From: Varroa destructor
Lineage: Eukaryota > Arthropoda > Arachnida > Mesostigmata > Varroidae
Reading direction: 5' to 3'
Assembly (NCBI RefSeq): GCF_002443255.2
Contig: NW_019211454.1
Coordinates: 10,500,248-10,564,247 of the forward strand
DNA length: 64,000 bases
The notes beneath the pieces were generated by a model. That model saw nothing but the letters and a program-made list of their open reading frames with translations, was not told the origin of the DNA and did no database searches. How positions within the stretch are numbered: position 1 is the first letter of the stretch; the number at the start of each line of letters is the position of its first letter. Positions 12,787 through 24,500 of the stretch are shown one piece after another. Made by a program: the position numbers and the translations under genes.

Positions 12787-15700
12787 TCTTCAAATCTTAA
12801 GTCAAGTGTTGACTTTTTATTCTGAAATAGAGCATGTTTTATGGCAGATATATACATTAGTTATTACAGCAGAACAGGGGCTTCGTCGGGTATCATTAGC
12901 CTTTGTCGTTCATACCGTCATTTTAACTTATAGTACAATACTAGGCAATAGTTTAACTCCAGGGAATATCACGAAGAGTGATTTAGCTAAACGTAATTAG
13001 CCTGGTTTGACTCAGTGTCTGGTGATCATAAATGTCTACAAAGTAAACACTAAGCTACTGGGCCACGAGTATTGGGCAGACTATTAGAGTACTATAGAAC
13101 ACATGTTTTTACATAGACTTTTACATAGCTAATTCGGGTAGGCATTTTGTTTTTATCAATATTAGCGGCAAGGTCTTTAACTATTGTTGTCTGAGAAATA
13201 TGAGACAGGCATTTAAAGTGACACGTCAGTTTTTTTGCTCAGTTTTCCACCAAATGCTAAAGCGAGATTATGAATGTGCAGTGTAGAACAGCTTATATGA
13301 CAATAGTTTATTCAAAGAACTCGGAGCATTTTAGACGTCTGGATGGTAAGTTAACCAAAAAAAACGATGATGCAATAATATTTTTAATACAATCTAATAT
13401 TCTTCATCTACAGTATATAGGAGAAAGGACATAAATGGAGGCGTCAACTTTTGTTTAAAAAAATGTAGACGTAGTTAAAATGGAGATGTAAATAGGTAAG
13501 TTAATTGATTTTTATATGCCTTAGTTCTAGGAACATGCTTGAGTGAACAGCGAAATTAGCAACGTGAAATATTTGTAACTATACGTGACTAAGTAGTAAG
13601 TACTGTTACGTTTTTATACGTAATTTATGAACACAACGATTATGATTTGCGTATCTCTTATTTTCCTAATAAACTATAGGCTTGACTATCTTTAACTGCC
13701 TTCAACAATAAACTTATTTTTAGTCCTCCCTTTCCCTATATACCTCACCACGCTAAAGACAGCCTAAGCAGGTTTTTTCAGGTATGCCCAGAGGAACAAT
13801 GGATGTGTATTCACTCCAAATGGAAAACTCATTGTAAATATCATATTTTTGTTACTAATTTTACCAATATGCCACTTTCTGTGTACGATCAATTCCTGTG
13901 CTAGCAATGAATACTATTTATTGACTTTAATAGTAATTATTTTGCGTGTACATAAATAGAGGCCGCTGTATATTTCTTGAGCGTTTCTTGTGATACAAAA
14001 AATTAAAAAATAATACGATATATGCATATTAAACAAAAGATATGTACATAATATAAATAATATAAAAATTAAATATAATAATAATAATAATAATAATAAT
14101 ATAACATAATATAAAAAAAAACAAAATAAAGTTTCCACACATTCTAGTCACGGTCTCCTGACAAATTTAGGGCATAATTCGGAAATTCAATAATTCACGA
14201 TAAATAAAAAACCTATAACAAACTTTTTTCATGAAGAGAATAAGGTCATCGGAACTGAAGATCCATGGTAGCTAAAGCACAACACGATCTCTCTAGAATC
14301 GAGCCCAGCGCACAAAATGCATTGGCAAAATATTATCAATAGAGCATCAATCGAGGCAAGATAGAGATTCTCAAAAATGTATGAAGTAATCATAAGCTCT
14401 TTGGTTGATATGTAATGTTTTATAATGAAAAAATGTAATTCATTTCCACGAAAATATATGTCAACTTATTACTTGCGAATTTTCAAGCAGCACTTGCTGA
14501 AAAATGGGAATAAGATACGAGTAGAAAATACTAAAACAATCGCTCTGAATATTCCCTACGTATGAAGTTATTGTAGCGAAGTGCTGCAGATTCAACTTTC
14601 GCCAACTGCTGAGTAGACATGACCATAAATATTCTGGGTGCAGTGAATCCAAAAAGCAATCTTTATTTTTAGATATTGAAGTTTTAACATTTGTCAATTA
14701 GAAAGAAATCGAACATACAAATCACCAAAAAAGTCGAACCTTGGGTACTGAAGATACACTAATGAAAGAATTGTCAAAGGCGTTACTATTATTTGTGTGA
14801 CACATCCGCCAGGACTAGTTCAGCTGTTTATAGTTACATTTATTGTTTACTTACACTCGGCACGGTGCTGGCAGAATTATTCCGAGGTTTAACAATAATG
14901 CTCGGATGTGTCGACGCCGCACGGAAGAGTCTAGCCTACAAGGCTAGATAATAAAGACAAAATTTAGATATTTTGTGTGTACGGGTAAAGGTACGAAGCT
15001 ACACCAAAACCTAACATAATTCGCAGGAAAGCGAAAGACATTATCACAGTTTATTATCTGAATAGCGCATAAAGGTGCAAAATAAATGACACTAGAGTGT
15101 TCCACTTAATATCCATAGAGATTCAACGACTAAGTTTTGTTAGCTCAAAAAATAAGATCTAATCCAAGTTTTGCCGTTTAGAAGAATGGACTTTTTAATT
15201 TGGTAGACTTTGTTCAATTTCTTAATACGAGTGAAATTTACACTGCAAAAAACAGTGGCGCATAACTTTATTTTTTGTGAAATAATAATAAAGTGTAAAG
15301 ATTAAGATAAGATGGTTGATATCGACATATAAAATGAGACAAGAGGTTTCGAAGGCCTAATATTTTACAGCATGAAATAAAATGCTTACAGGGATATTTA
15401 TACAGCAGCCAATTGCTAAAGAAACGGTTTATAGTTTATGGAAGTCCTAGATGGTTCACCTGGATCATAATAATAAGGATGTTAAGAGCTAGTTAGTAAT
15501 GTCTGATCTCATTCGCTATAACACTCACACTGGAAGTTCAGAGTAACTATCTTTAAACACACGATTTTAATCACAAGGTCGAAATAATCATTGCTTGAAG
15601 CAGCTATGGACTGACTGCATTACTGGATACAAAAGAGCAAGACAGAGATTTGCCCCTAAGGCAAGCGGTGTCCAACAAAGATCCAAATAAAGCATCGAGA

Positions 15701-16700
15701 TACCATAGCTTGGCTTTAGCGGTCCTGGCTTCAGATTTGGCTGAACGTTACACGTGCGAAGTAATAATTACAATGTAATCTTAAATGGCTCAGACATGTC
15801 TTTTCTAACCTATTTCACTGTAGCTTATTTAACCCAATTGCAATTTAAAAGATTTTAGCTGATGTTGTACTCGGATCACTACCCGTAACCTGCTATTGTA
15901 AATAATGGATGTCGGGATAGCTATACGAATCTACTGGGCGCACCCGTGTTTTCAACAATGCTCGAAAATATTCAGTATTAGTATTCTTGGTAAAGGCCTA
16001 TTGACCATAAAACGGTGGAGACCGGAACGAATTTATTACAGGTAGATAATGTAAGAACGGTCGCTCTGATAAGACGCAATAACACTGATGATAATAATGA
16101 ATAATGATTAATAATGAGCTTCATAGTGCGAAACCGAGATAAGATATTCTACCGTCGTGACACCTTTTTATTATTAATATGGTAAGAACTAAACAACTTT
16201 TAATAAGCATTAACTCGCGATCATAGATATAAATGAGTGAGCGAAGAGCTATTTACAATCGTTGCAACAGTTCTGCTCTGTCGCCATGATATTGAAGATG
16301 GATCCGCAAAAGATGATACCATTTGTACTTCTTTATTGAAGGTGTTTACCTCTGAAAATGTTAATTATTTACTATAATTCTGATTCTCTTTCACATAATG
16401 ATGCAGAAGTTAAGAAAAAGGATGTATATCGTTTTGTGAGTTTGTTAAGATCATTTAATTTATATATATATATATATATATGCGTTAGGACTACTTATCT
16501 ATCTTGTTTATCGATCTCTTCGTGTGTTATAGCAGTTATTAATTTATTATTCTATTATTATTGTCGATTTTGTCTTGTTTTGATTATTATGAACACTGTT
16601 ATACCGTCTACTTCTTGCTATATAGTTGTGGCCTCGATCACTGTCATCTGGGTGCATACGCTTCGTGCTAGCAGGCACTGAATCGACTAACGCACCTGCA
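12787..16700. other. 5' flank of Lgd and intergenic DNA
   Basis: The first few hundred bases should contain the Lgd promoter and 5' untranslated region, but I see no unmistakable TATA box or initiator. The rest is AT-rich, with simple runs such as (TAA)n on the minus strand at 14078-14100 and an AT tract at 16460-16481. Short ORFs such as 14461-14697 (minus) show no family match. No RNA gene was recognised. Confidence 0.4.
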
Positions 16701-16767
16701 CTGCACGCCCGGTAAGGGAGCTCAGTTCCAGCGTGTTCACCTATGACTGTTACCGTGCCGATCGGTG

Positions 16768-17088
16768 CTACTTTCTGGCCGAGGAGTCCTTTAAGAGACG
16801 CACTTCTTCTGGACATGCGCCGGCGGAGGCACTGCTACGGCAGGTTTGTCCAAACGTTTCAGTGCTATGTTTCTGGTGCCAAGTACCATTTACTGGATTA
16901 AAGCTGGTATTTAAGATCACGTTTGGGTAATTCTGTGAAACGCTCAACGAAAAAATATCGCTATCGTCGGAGGCGCTGTGGTTTTCTTTTTCACTGGTCA
17001 GCCTGCGAGCCAGCGATTGGGAGAAGACGTGTTGTTCGCTCAGTGGCGTAATGTAAGTCCAGTGGTTGTAGCCGCTAAACATATCCAA
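16768..17088 (-). CDS. Unidentified open reading frame or terminal exon, product unknown
   Basis: A 106-codon minus-strand frame reads MDMFSGYNHWTYITPLSEQ at its start, has a Ser/Asp/Glu-rich middle (SEKENHSASDDSDIFSLS) and ends PEEVRLLKDSSARK with TAG. The stretch is richer in GC than its surroundings and the residues look less biased than chance ORFs here. A plausible acceptor (ATGTTTAG, before base 17076) lies just inside the frame and would need two leftover bases. The exon at 24163-24406 of the upstream same-strand gene ends in exactly that phase, so this could be an alternative last exon. It could also be an isolated small gene or chance. I recognise no domain. Confidence 0.3.
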   Translation of the reverse strand: MDMFSGYNHWTYITPLSEQHVFSQSLARRLTSEKENHSASDDSDIFSLSVSQNYPNVILNTSFNPVNGTWHQKHSTETFGQTCRSSASAGACPEEVRLLKDSSARK

Positions 17089-18439
17089 GCGATTAGAATG
17101 TGTTTGCTGTTTGTAATAATCATTTTCTGTTCTGATATTTCGTGATATGCTTAACTTTTACGAATTGGTTCTTGTCGACATTTAGTAGAATAGATGATGG
17201 AATTGAGCATTTTAATAAACTATTATTTTGAAGTTTCTCCAGTTGTACATGTTTTCTTTTCAGCGGTATATATATCGGTCTATATAATTTGAGTTACTTT
17301 GATGAGTTTTCGAACCTCTTAAATCTAAACGCTTTTAAAAATCTTCTGGTTTGTCTACTAAAAGCCATCTTGAGGTTTTTCAAAAGCCTTAATGTAGACG
17401 ATGGGTTCCGTCAATTTCAGGCGAAAAAGGAAATTCTTACTCTTGGTAAAGGTTTGCCCAGCGTAGAAAGATTAGATAATAGCTGATTTTCGCTCAAACT
17501 ACAAAAATGACGTATTGTTGTTTGCGGTAACGAGCTTTTCGTAGTGTTTTTAGAGAGAACTAGCTTTCATCTGGCATAAGGGGATGAATGCGTGCTCATC
17601 TCAACAAACAACCCTCTAAAGTTTTTCCAATCAGAACACATTATCTTATATATATAAGGGATAAGCTCTCGTTTTCTGAAAGGATTAATAGGTCTATTTT
17701 GTTATCATGCGACATTTATTTTTTTCAAAATATATAAAACCTTGCAGTACGTGAACGTTCTTCTACTGGGAACATTGTAAGCCATTGGTCCGAAAATAGG
17801 AAATTCTGAATTCGAAGGTAAGTCTCATGTAATACACCTTCATAAAATCGATAACGAAGAGTTGTAAGTTATGGTGTAAACCAACCCATCTTAACGTGCA
17901 CAAGTATCAGTGCGCAGTGTTGGTGTACGTAAGCATAGCACACCTATTCACTTTATTCAAATTATTCAGGTAAAAGTTGAACCGGCGAGGCATCATTCAA
18001 AAACAAATGTGCAACTAGAAAACTTATGTGCAGCTCTTATCCATTGCGGCTACTGGAAGTGTACTTTTAACGACTAAAGATAATAAACAAATCGCACATA
18101 CGGCGGCGAAGACTAGTATACAGAGCTAAACCACACATACTGTACGATAACGCTAAATTTCGCACCGCAAGAATCAGCGTTTCAAAAATCAAAATGATTA
18201 CCGTTTTACAACAGCGAAATTCATAGAAATTGCTTAAAGTCACAGATATTAATGGTAAATGCACTGATCGAAAATAAAATAGAACTGTTATTTTAAAACA
18301 TTTTTACGAAATTTAAAACGACTTAATATTCGTATATTTTATATAATGTATATTCAATACCATACCGGATGATCGAGAAAGTACGAACGGTTTTAAGTCA
18401 AAATTGAAGCAAATATTTTATATACCTTAAAAAATTTTG

Positions 18440-19010
18440 CTAATCTAGTTATGCTTCACTTTGATCTATAACCGTTTGCCATTTTTCTGGAAGTGCCGTA
18501 AAGCCAACAGTGTAGAACTTCTGTAGTTACTGGAAGAAAAATTGTCACAAGTAATTTTTGCATCCCTACAGCGAAATGAAATTAACATTACTAGGAGAGT
18601 TTTGCAAAAGACGAAACTGATAGTAGCCTGACTGCGCAAAATCAAGTCTATAGGGTGGACGCATTAAAGTTTCTCCCCTGGCTTTCTTAATTTCAATTGA
18701 GTGGCTAAGCACATAAGTGGCCTGGCATTATCATAGCGCAAGACGGCTTCTGTTCCGGTCGCTTTTTTTAATGATTTATAGCTCTGTTAGTTATTAACTT
18801 CGAAAATTCATTCATCTGTCCGAACCAACTGTTTGGTCAGGCAGCAGCAGCAGCTCAAGATGCACGATTTCTTTTCCTATCTTATCACACACGCAACATA
18901 ACCTTATTTGACATCATTCTGGGTTTTGCCACAGATTGAGAAGCTGTTATTCGCTTTAATCATGATCTTTAGCACACGCCATTGACACATGTGATTCATC
19001 TAATATCGCT
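18440..19010 (-). mobile_element. Second decayed mariner transposase relic (C-terminal half)
   Basis: Minus-strand pieces match the second half of a mariner transposase in order: SVAKPRMMSNKVMLRV near 18940-18895 (like 'STPKPNIHGKKVMLCIWWD'), then LELLLLPDQTVGSDR near 18860-18815 ('HELLPPNQTINSD'), YDNARPL near 18745-18720 (the 'HDNARPH' catalytic block), a PPYRLDFAQSGY fragment ('HPPYSPDLAPSDY') near 18655-18625, and a 'LRHFQKNGKRL' fragment ('LPERWQKVID') near 18500-18470. Many stops and frame changes make it a pseudogene. Sequence up to about 19300 may be the N-terminal part but could not be aligned. It is diverged from the copy in the Lgd intron and appears to be a separate old insertion. 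Confidence 0.75.
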
Positions 19011-19526
19011 CGTGATAATTCGCTGTAGAAATGGCTCCATTTCATCGCGTTTTTGGAAAGTTTCGCAAATGGAAATAACTGTCGTGTAAATTTTCTCGCA
19101 TCAATCCATATGATACCCAAATACCTGACTTTTTGTTTTCTTCAAATAGGTTAAAATTGTTCGTAGTAGATATTTCATTCTCAGGAGGTGTCATCGCTAC
19201 TATCGTATCAATAATTGCTAATAATAATTGCTCAATTTCCGCAGTAATTTTTTTTTGCAGTTGATCGACCACTATGAAAAGTATCTTTTCGGGACGAAAG
19301 CAACAGAACTATCTATGTGCCATTCATTTCGACCAAAAACAGCGGAAATCTGGGCAACATCTGTGCCTTCATTGTGATAAGACTGTAAAATATAAAACAT
19401 TTTTTTCAGAAAATTAATTCGTTTTCAACTCGTTATTAATAAAACGCTTAAGCTAATTAATCATATTAACGTTTTTTTTCTGATTCGCTATGTTTTTAAC
19501 TTCTAAAGAGATTCCGAGCTCGTCCA

Positions 19527-19528
<2 letters not shown>

Positions 19529-19580
<52 letters not shown>
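19529..19580. repeat. (AT)n microsatellite
   Basis: About 26 uninterrupted AT units lie next to the second mariner relic. I read no gene in the flanking bases. Confidence 0.97.
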
Positions 19581-19583
<3 letters not shown>

Positions 19584-21535
19584 TACAATCCATAAACTAA
19601 CTTTTTATAAAGTTTTAAAAATAAATATTTTGGGTACTTGCTTTACTATACTAATGTCGTTATGTTTTAGAGTTTCCAACCCAGTTTACTAAAACGTACG
19701 TCACAATTACGAAGAAGACAATTAATTACAACACTACACCTGTTTGCAAGAACTAAGAAAAGGAAAATCTTTAACTTTCCAAATGCTTCTTATGATACGT
19801 CTTTTACTTTTTATTTGCTATTGTACATACAAATGATACAGCGCAGGTCAGTTAGTCACTTGTATCCCATTCTCATTCATACATCTCAGACTCTGTAACT
19901 TGAGAACTGTTCATTTTCTTTTTGTGGGATCTGGTATCCCTAACTGGGTTACGATCCTTTCCCGCTATATGTTCTAATCCCTAGAGAGCTTTTATTTCTT
20001 TTTATCATTGCTCTGTTTCACGCTACTCTTGGCATCCTATAAGTTCTCCATGATTATTTATTAAGCATCTCAGAAAAAATTTCTCTTCGGAACATTCAAA
20101 AGATTCACACAGTTCATGACAACTCTTTTCCAATGGACTGGAAAAGGAAACGGCGAATCCGCAGTGTTAGCTGTATATATTCTGTAAAAAATGCAAGGGA
20201 AAGGTGCCAAAATTGAAACACAACTCAATCGTTTGTGCAACTCGGCAGCCCGTCGCCTTTGGAATTAAATGTAAGGCTCAATCTAAACTATACGTTCCTT
20301 GAAAATTAACGCAGTTATATACGAAGATAAACGTACATCTGTACTCTTCGAGTGTCAAGCAAATTAATAAAGGTGCACAGACGAAGGCTGGCGTATTATG
20401 AACTTCATAAATGTAGTCGGCATTAGTCAGTCGAAATGCTATAGTCAACTAAAAAGACAATGGAAGTGAAACACAAATCCGTGAAAATATACGACTATGT
20501 GCACGCATTGGGAATGCAGTTTAGGCCAGGCAAGTGGGTACGTACCACCTTACTGCGTGTACGCACGTACGTATTGTTGTTATCACTGTTATCATTATTA
20601 TTATCACTTTCATTATTTTAATTTGTACGCTGAGCATGTCCCTGTTTCTCTGTGCCTTTCTTTTCTACGCTCTCATCATTACTGTTATCGTAATCATTGT
20701 AGAAACCGTCTCATTGTCACTAGTGACACCTAGTGACAACAGCCGGCGACACCTAATCCTAGCTCCCTGTTGCTCTACCCACCCCACCAATCCCAAGACT
20801 ATGTATTCACAATACTGTTTCAGATCAATTAGCGCCATTGCTATTAGGTCCATTGAAATTCACCCTGCTACTGTTATTATGCCTTACCTATTAGATGATG
20901 GCATATACATTATGATTATGGTGATGATGACGAGTATAATACAATAATACAGCACGTCACACGTCGGTAAAGGGTCCCATCAAGCTTGCTACCAGTCCTC
21001 AATAGGCTAAAATCGAGCGTTTATGGACGTCTAATAGTCAAAGAGAACTCAATATTATCACAATGACGAGAAGTATCTGATAGATTACGTAACCAAACTC
21101 GTCGCTGTGTTTCTCTCCTTTACCTTTAACCTGTAATCGTTCGTAAATGGGCGTTCTTCTTTGTGCATGTGCGTTACTCTGTATGATGACTATGAATGGA
21201 TGTATTTGGCATTCAGTTTCAAGGACGGACTTCCGGCAAACGTGTCCTCAAGGTCCTGTGAGGTCTCCACTTTGATAACGGTGACAGGGCTACACATTCG
21301 CAGAATGAGTGACTCATGGTTGTGCTTTTTGCTTGCCCTTAATCGAGAACTATTAAACGTCTTCTCTCGGGTGTTCGTCCGGATCTATGAAATCGCTACC
21401 ATTGCTGTAGGCCCCGATGTTTCGTAAGGGTCAGTTCCGTACGAAGATGCGCAACAGTTACTTGTGTTTCGCAAGCGCAAGAGATCGCCGTCTAGTAAAT
21501 GTCATAACTCGCAGCCAGTATCGACATGCTCATTT
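19581..21535. other. Downstream region of the minus-strand scaffold-like gene
   Basis: The part nearest 21535 is the likely 3' untranslated region of the gene ending at 21536. It is more GC-rich than its surroundings to about 20500. Plus-strand ORFs here (20534-20947, 21161-21427) are hydrophobic, low in complexity or simply antisense to the presumed UTR. I did not find a convincing polyadenylation signal position. Confidence 0.4.
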
Positions 21536-24500
21536 TTAAAATAGCAGATCGGAGCTGCTCACTTGCGAATAAACGGACGTTTCTTCATGGGAGGCCGGTT
21601 TTGCTTGAAGTTCTCCACCTGTTTCCTGTTGTTCGATGGATTCTTCTGCGAGGGTTTGCTGTTGCCGCTTTAATCGACTCACCCCGAGTTCGAAGTCATC
21701 ATCTCCCGATGACAATACCCCCGGCTTATAGTTACCTGTCATACACAGTAAAATGCATACTTGCTTTAGTTTACGTAATTGTTTATGCTTTGGATCAAGG
21801 TAAACGTCTAATAGGAATGTAAAGGCCACTTAGCATGCACGACTTAAGCATCAAACAGAAAATCCCTTTGTTTTTCCCGATGCTTTAGCGGAGAAGACGA
21901 AAGGGTTTTTTTTTTAATGCGCGTCATTTTTTAGCATAAACGAACGTCAGAAAGCGCATGGATTTCAAGAAGTAAATTGATTTTCAGTCAACATTTAACA
22001 TAAAATACAACTCGAGGATGATATAACGACTGCACAGTGGAGATGTAGCAATAACAGACCTGCCTAAAATTATATGATACTGCTGGTAGCATTCAAGCCG
22101 ATCAAACAAACTGCCGTGGTATATGGGGCTGATTTCTGGTCATTGTTCTTACACTTGATCCCTTTCGCCATTGAGACTACATTGATTGAAGTTATTCTTT
22201 TTAATCGCCGAACCAGATATGTATTTTTTACCAAGTCGACTGCATTGACTTTTGCTTCAGACAAACTAAGGGTATCCATACTCGCCAAGGGCGTTGTTTA
22301 CTTGTCGCCGTTACCGTTAAGTGAGTATGGTTTTAGCCTAAGAGAGCAATTACCATCCATGTTGGTTTAATGTTTCCTACTTATATAGAGGTAGCCGATA
22401 AAAAGACAAAATTTGTGTGTGGCTATAAAACGTATATAAGTAATGTTCGCCATCTGCAAAAATTGTGTAGACAGATTATTAATATTCAATTACAGTTGTG
22501 TACTTATCTGCCAAATATCACTAACTGATTCTGTGAAAATGGTCGACGATATTCAACTGCAAGTACATCTATAAGAAAATTTCATCACGGTACATTGCAG
22601 CAAGCTATCATTGCTTCACCGATCCACATCGCAGCTCTTAGCACGGCAAACCACTATAGTGCATCTCTAATTTTCGTTTGAAAGCACTTCCCTAAAGGTA
22701 GATTTTTGCCCTTTTTTGCCCCTAGGCAGTAGATTGTAGTTATTAGTTTAATAATTTCTCGGCAAAGTGGACGTATCAAGATGGACACATTTCAAACTAC
22801 ACAAAAGATTAGAAATGCTTATATACATCTGTATGTCGATATGTATAATGTAATTGCGTTATCGATTCTCGACAACTCATTGACGCAATTAAGCCAGTGT
22901 CGCGTTGTCATACTCATTGAGAGTATATTAGCTAAAAAAAAAAAGGTTGAATATGCACGATTAGCAGGAAGCAACCAGTTCACAGTCATAATTTAAATAA
23001 GGCAAGGTAATATGATTTGGGTTACTTAGAAGCGAGATGCCTTACATTTAGAGCTGTGCTTAAGTTACTCTCTACTGTTTGAGGAATCGTAATTGGTGAT
23101 TTACTACGAGCGAGCATTCTAAAGTTCCAGTCAAATTTTTCATCTAATGTTCGACGATACAGTAGATGCAAATGAATCGTATGCGTTTCATTGATGTTAA
23201 AATGCAGATTAATTGAGGATTAAGGAACTTTACCAGTGTAAAGATTATCGTTATTGTCTACGGAGTTTACAAGAATACGTTGTTTGGAAATGGTTGCATT
23301 ACCACTTATCTCGATACGTATTGGCTTCAATGATCCACCCTCAAACCTAGAAAGTTAGGATAGTTGGGATAGATAGGAAGTTTTGCATAATATGGCAATA
23401 CAACGACTGGTTTTTGGAAAATATTGTGTCACATAGTTGCGGTGAGTGCTTTGATCAATTATATTGACCTGTTAATTATTGATTGAGCTCTAACGCTAAA
23501 ACGCTTGCGTCATCCCTAAAGTAAATTTGCTTCTATAGGGTCTATAACGAATATTAAATCCAGCACGCTAAACAGTAACCGGGGTTCAGGATGTTTAACA
23601 ATGAAAGATATAATTTTGATAAAATATTACAAACATTTATCTTTTTTTCTACGATTAATTTTGATACATCTTTATATATCAAGGTGCGAGCAATACCTAA
23701 CAATATTAGCGGAGGCAATATTTTGGTTGCCCAACTATTACTTAGTTTTCAACAAATATAATAAAATATGACAAAATACAAAGGCATGATTTAAAAACAA
23801 CAGTTTCGGAGCGCGTTCGAAGGCATACGTATTCGACAGATTTGAATCTGCTCTTTGCGCATAACGAGGTATTTTATACTAGCGAGGGCAATTTGGCATT
23901 GATCGATGCATATCTAGTTCGTCACAGACCGAAAGAACGTAGTCATTCTACTTAAATATGAAATTTTCTATCAACAAAACAAGAGCAAATGTTAGATAAG
24001 ATATATGAATCATGCAAATTAAAGAATAAGGAAAAATTGTCTCGAATACTGCAAGATGTGTTGTTACTGTTGCTATTATTCATCGTGAAAGTAACGTAAG
24101 CCGGGACTACCTAGCAATACTGTAGTCTGCTTCCCCTATCCAAAAAATTAAAGGGAAGTCACGTACCAAGAACGGCACTGGGCAGCCCTCTGGCGGTGTT
24201 TTCTGATGCGTCTTCTTCACCGCTGCCGCAGAGATCGTCTACCAGCGGGTCTTCGTCGGTTTCGTCGTCGTCGTCGTCGTCTTCAGCTTCGTACTCAAAG
24301 AACGATGATAAATTTTGTTCATCAAAACGTATCGAGAGGTTTTTATTGCGTGTCGAGATCAGCGAGCCTCCTCCAACTACAACGTTCTCTCCAATGAAAG
24401 TGATTCCTGAGAAGAATATAATTTTATGTTAATATCAACCTGAAAACAATATTTCTATTAAAAAGTGTAAATAACGTCAAAAAATCAGTAAGATAAACTC

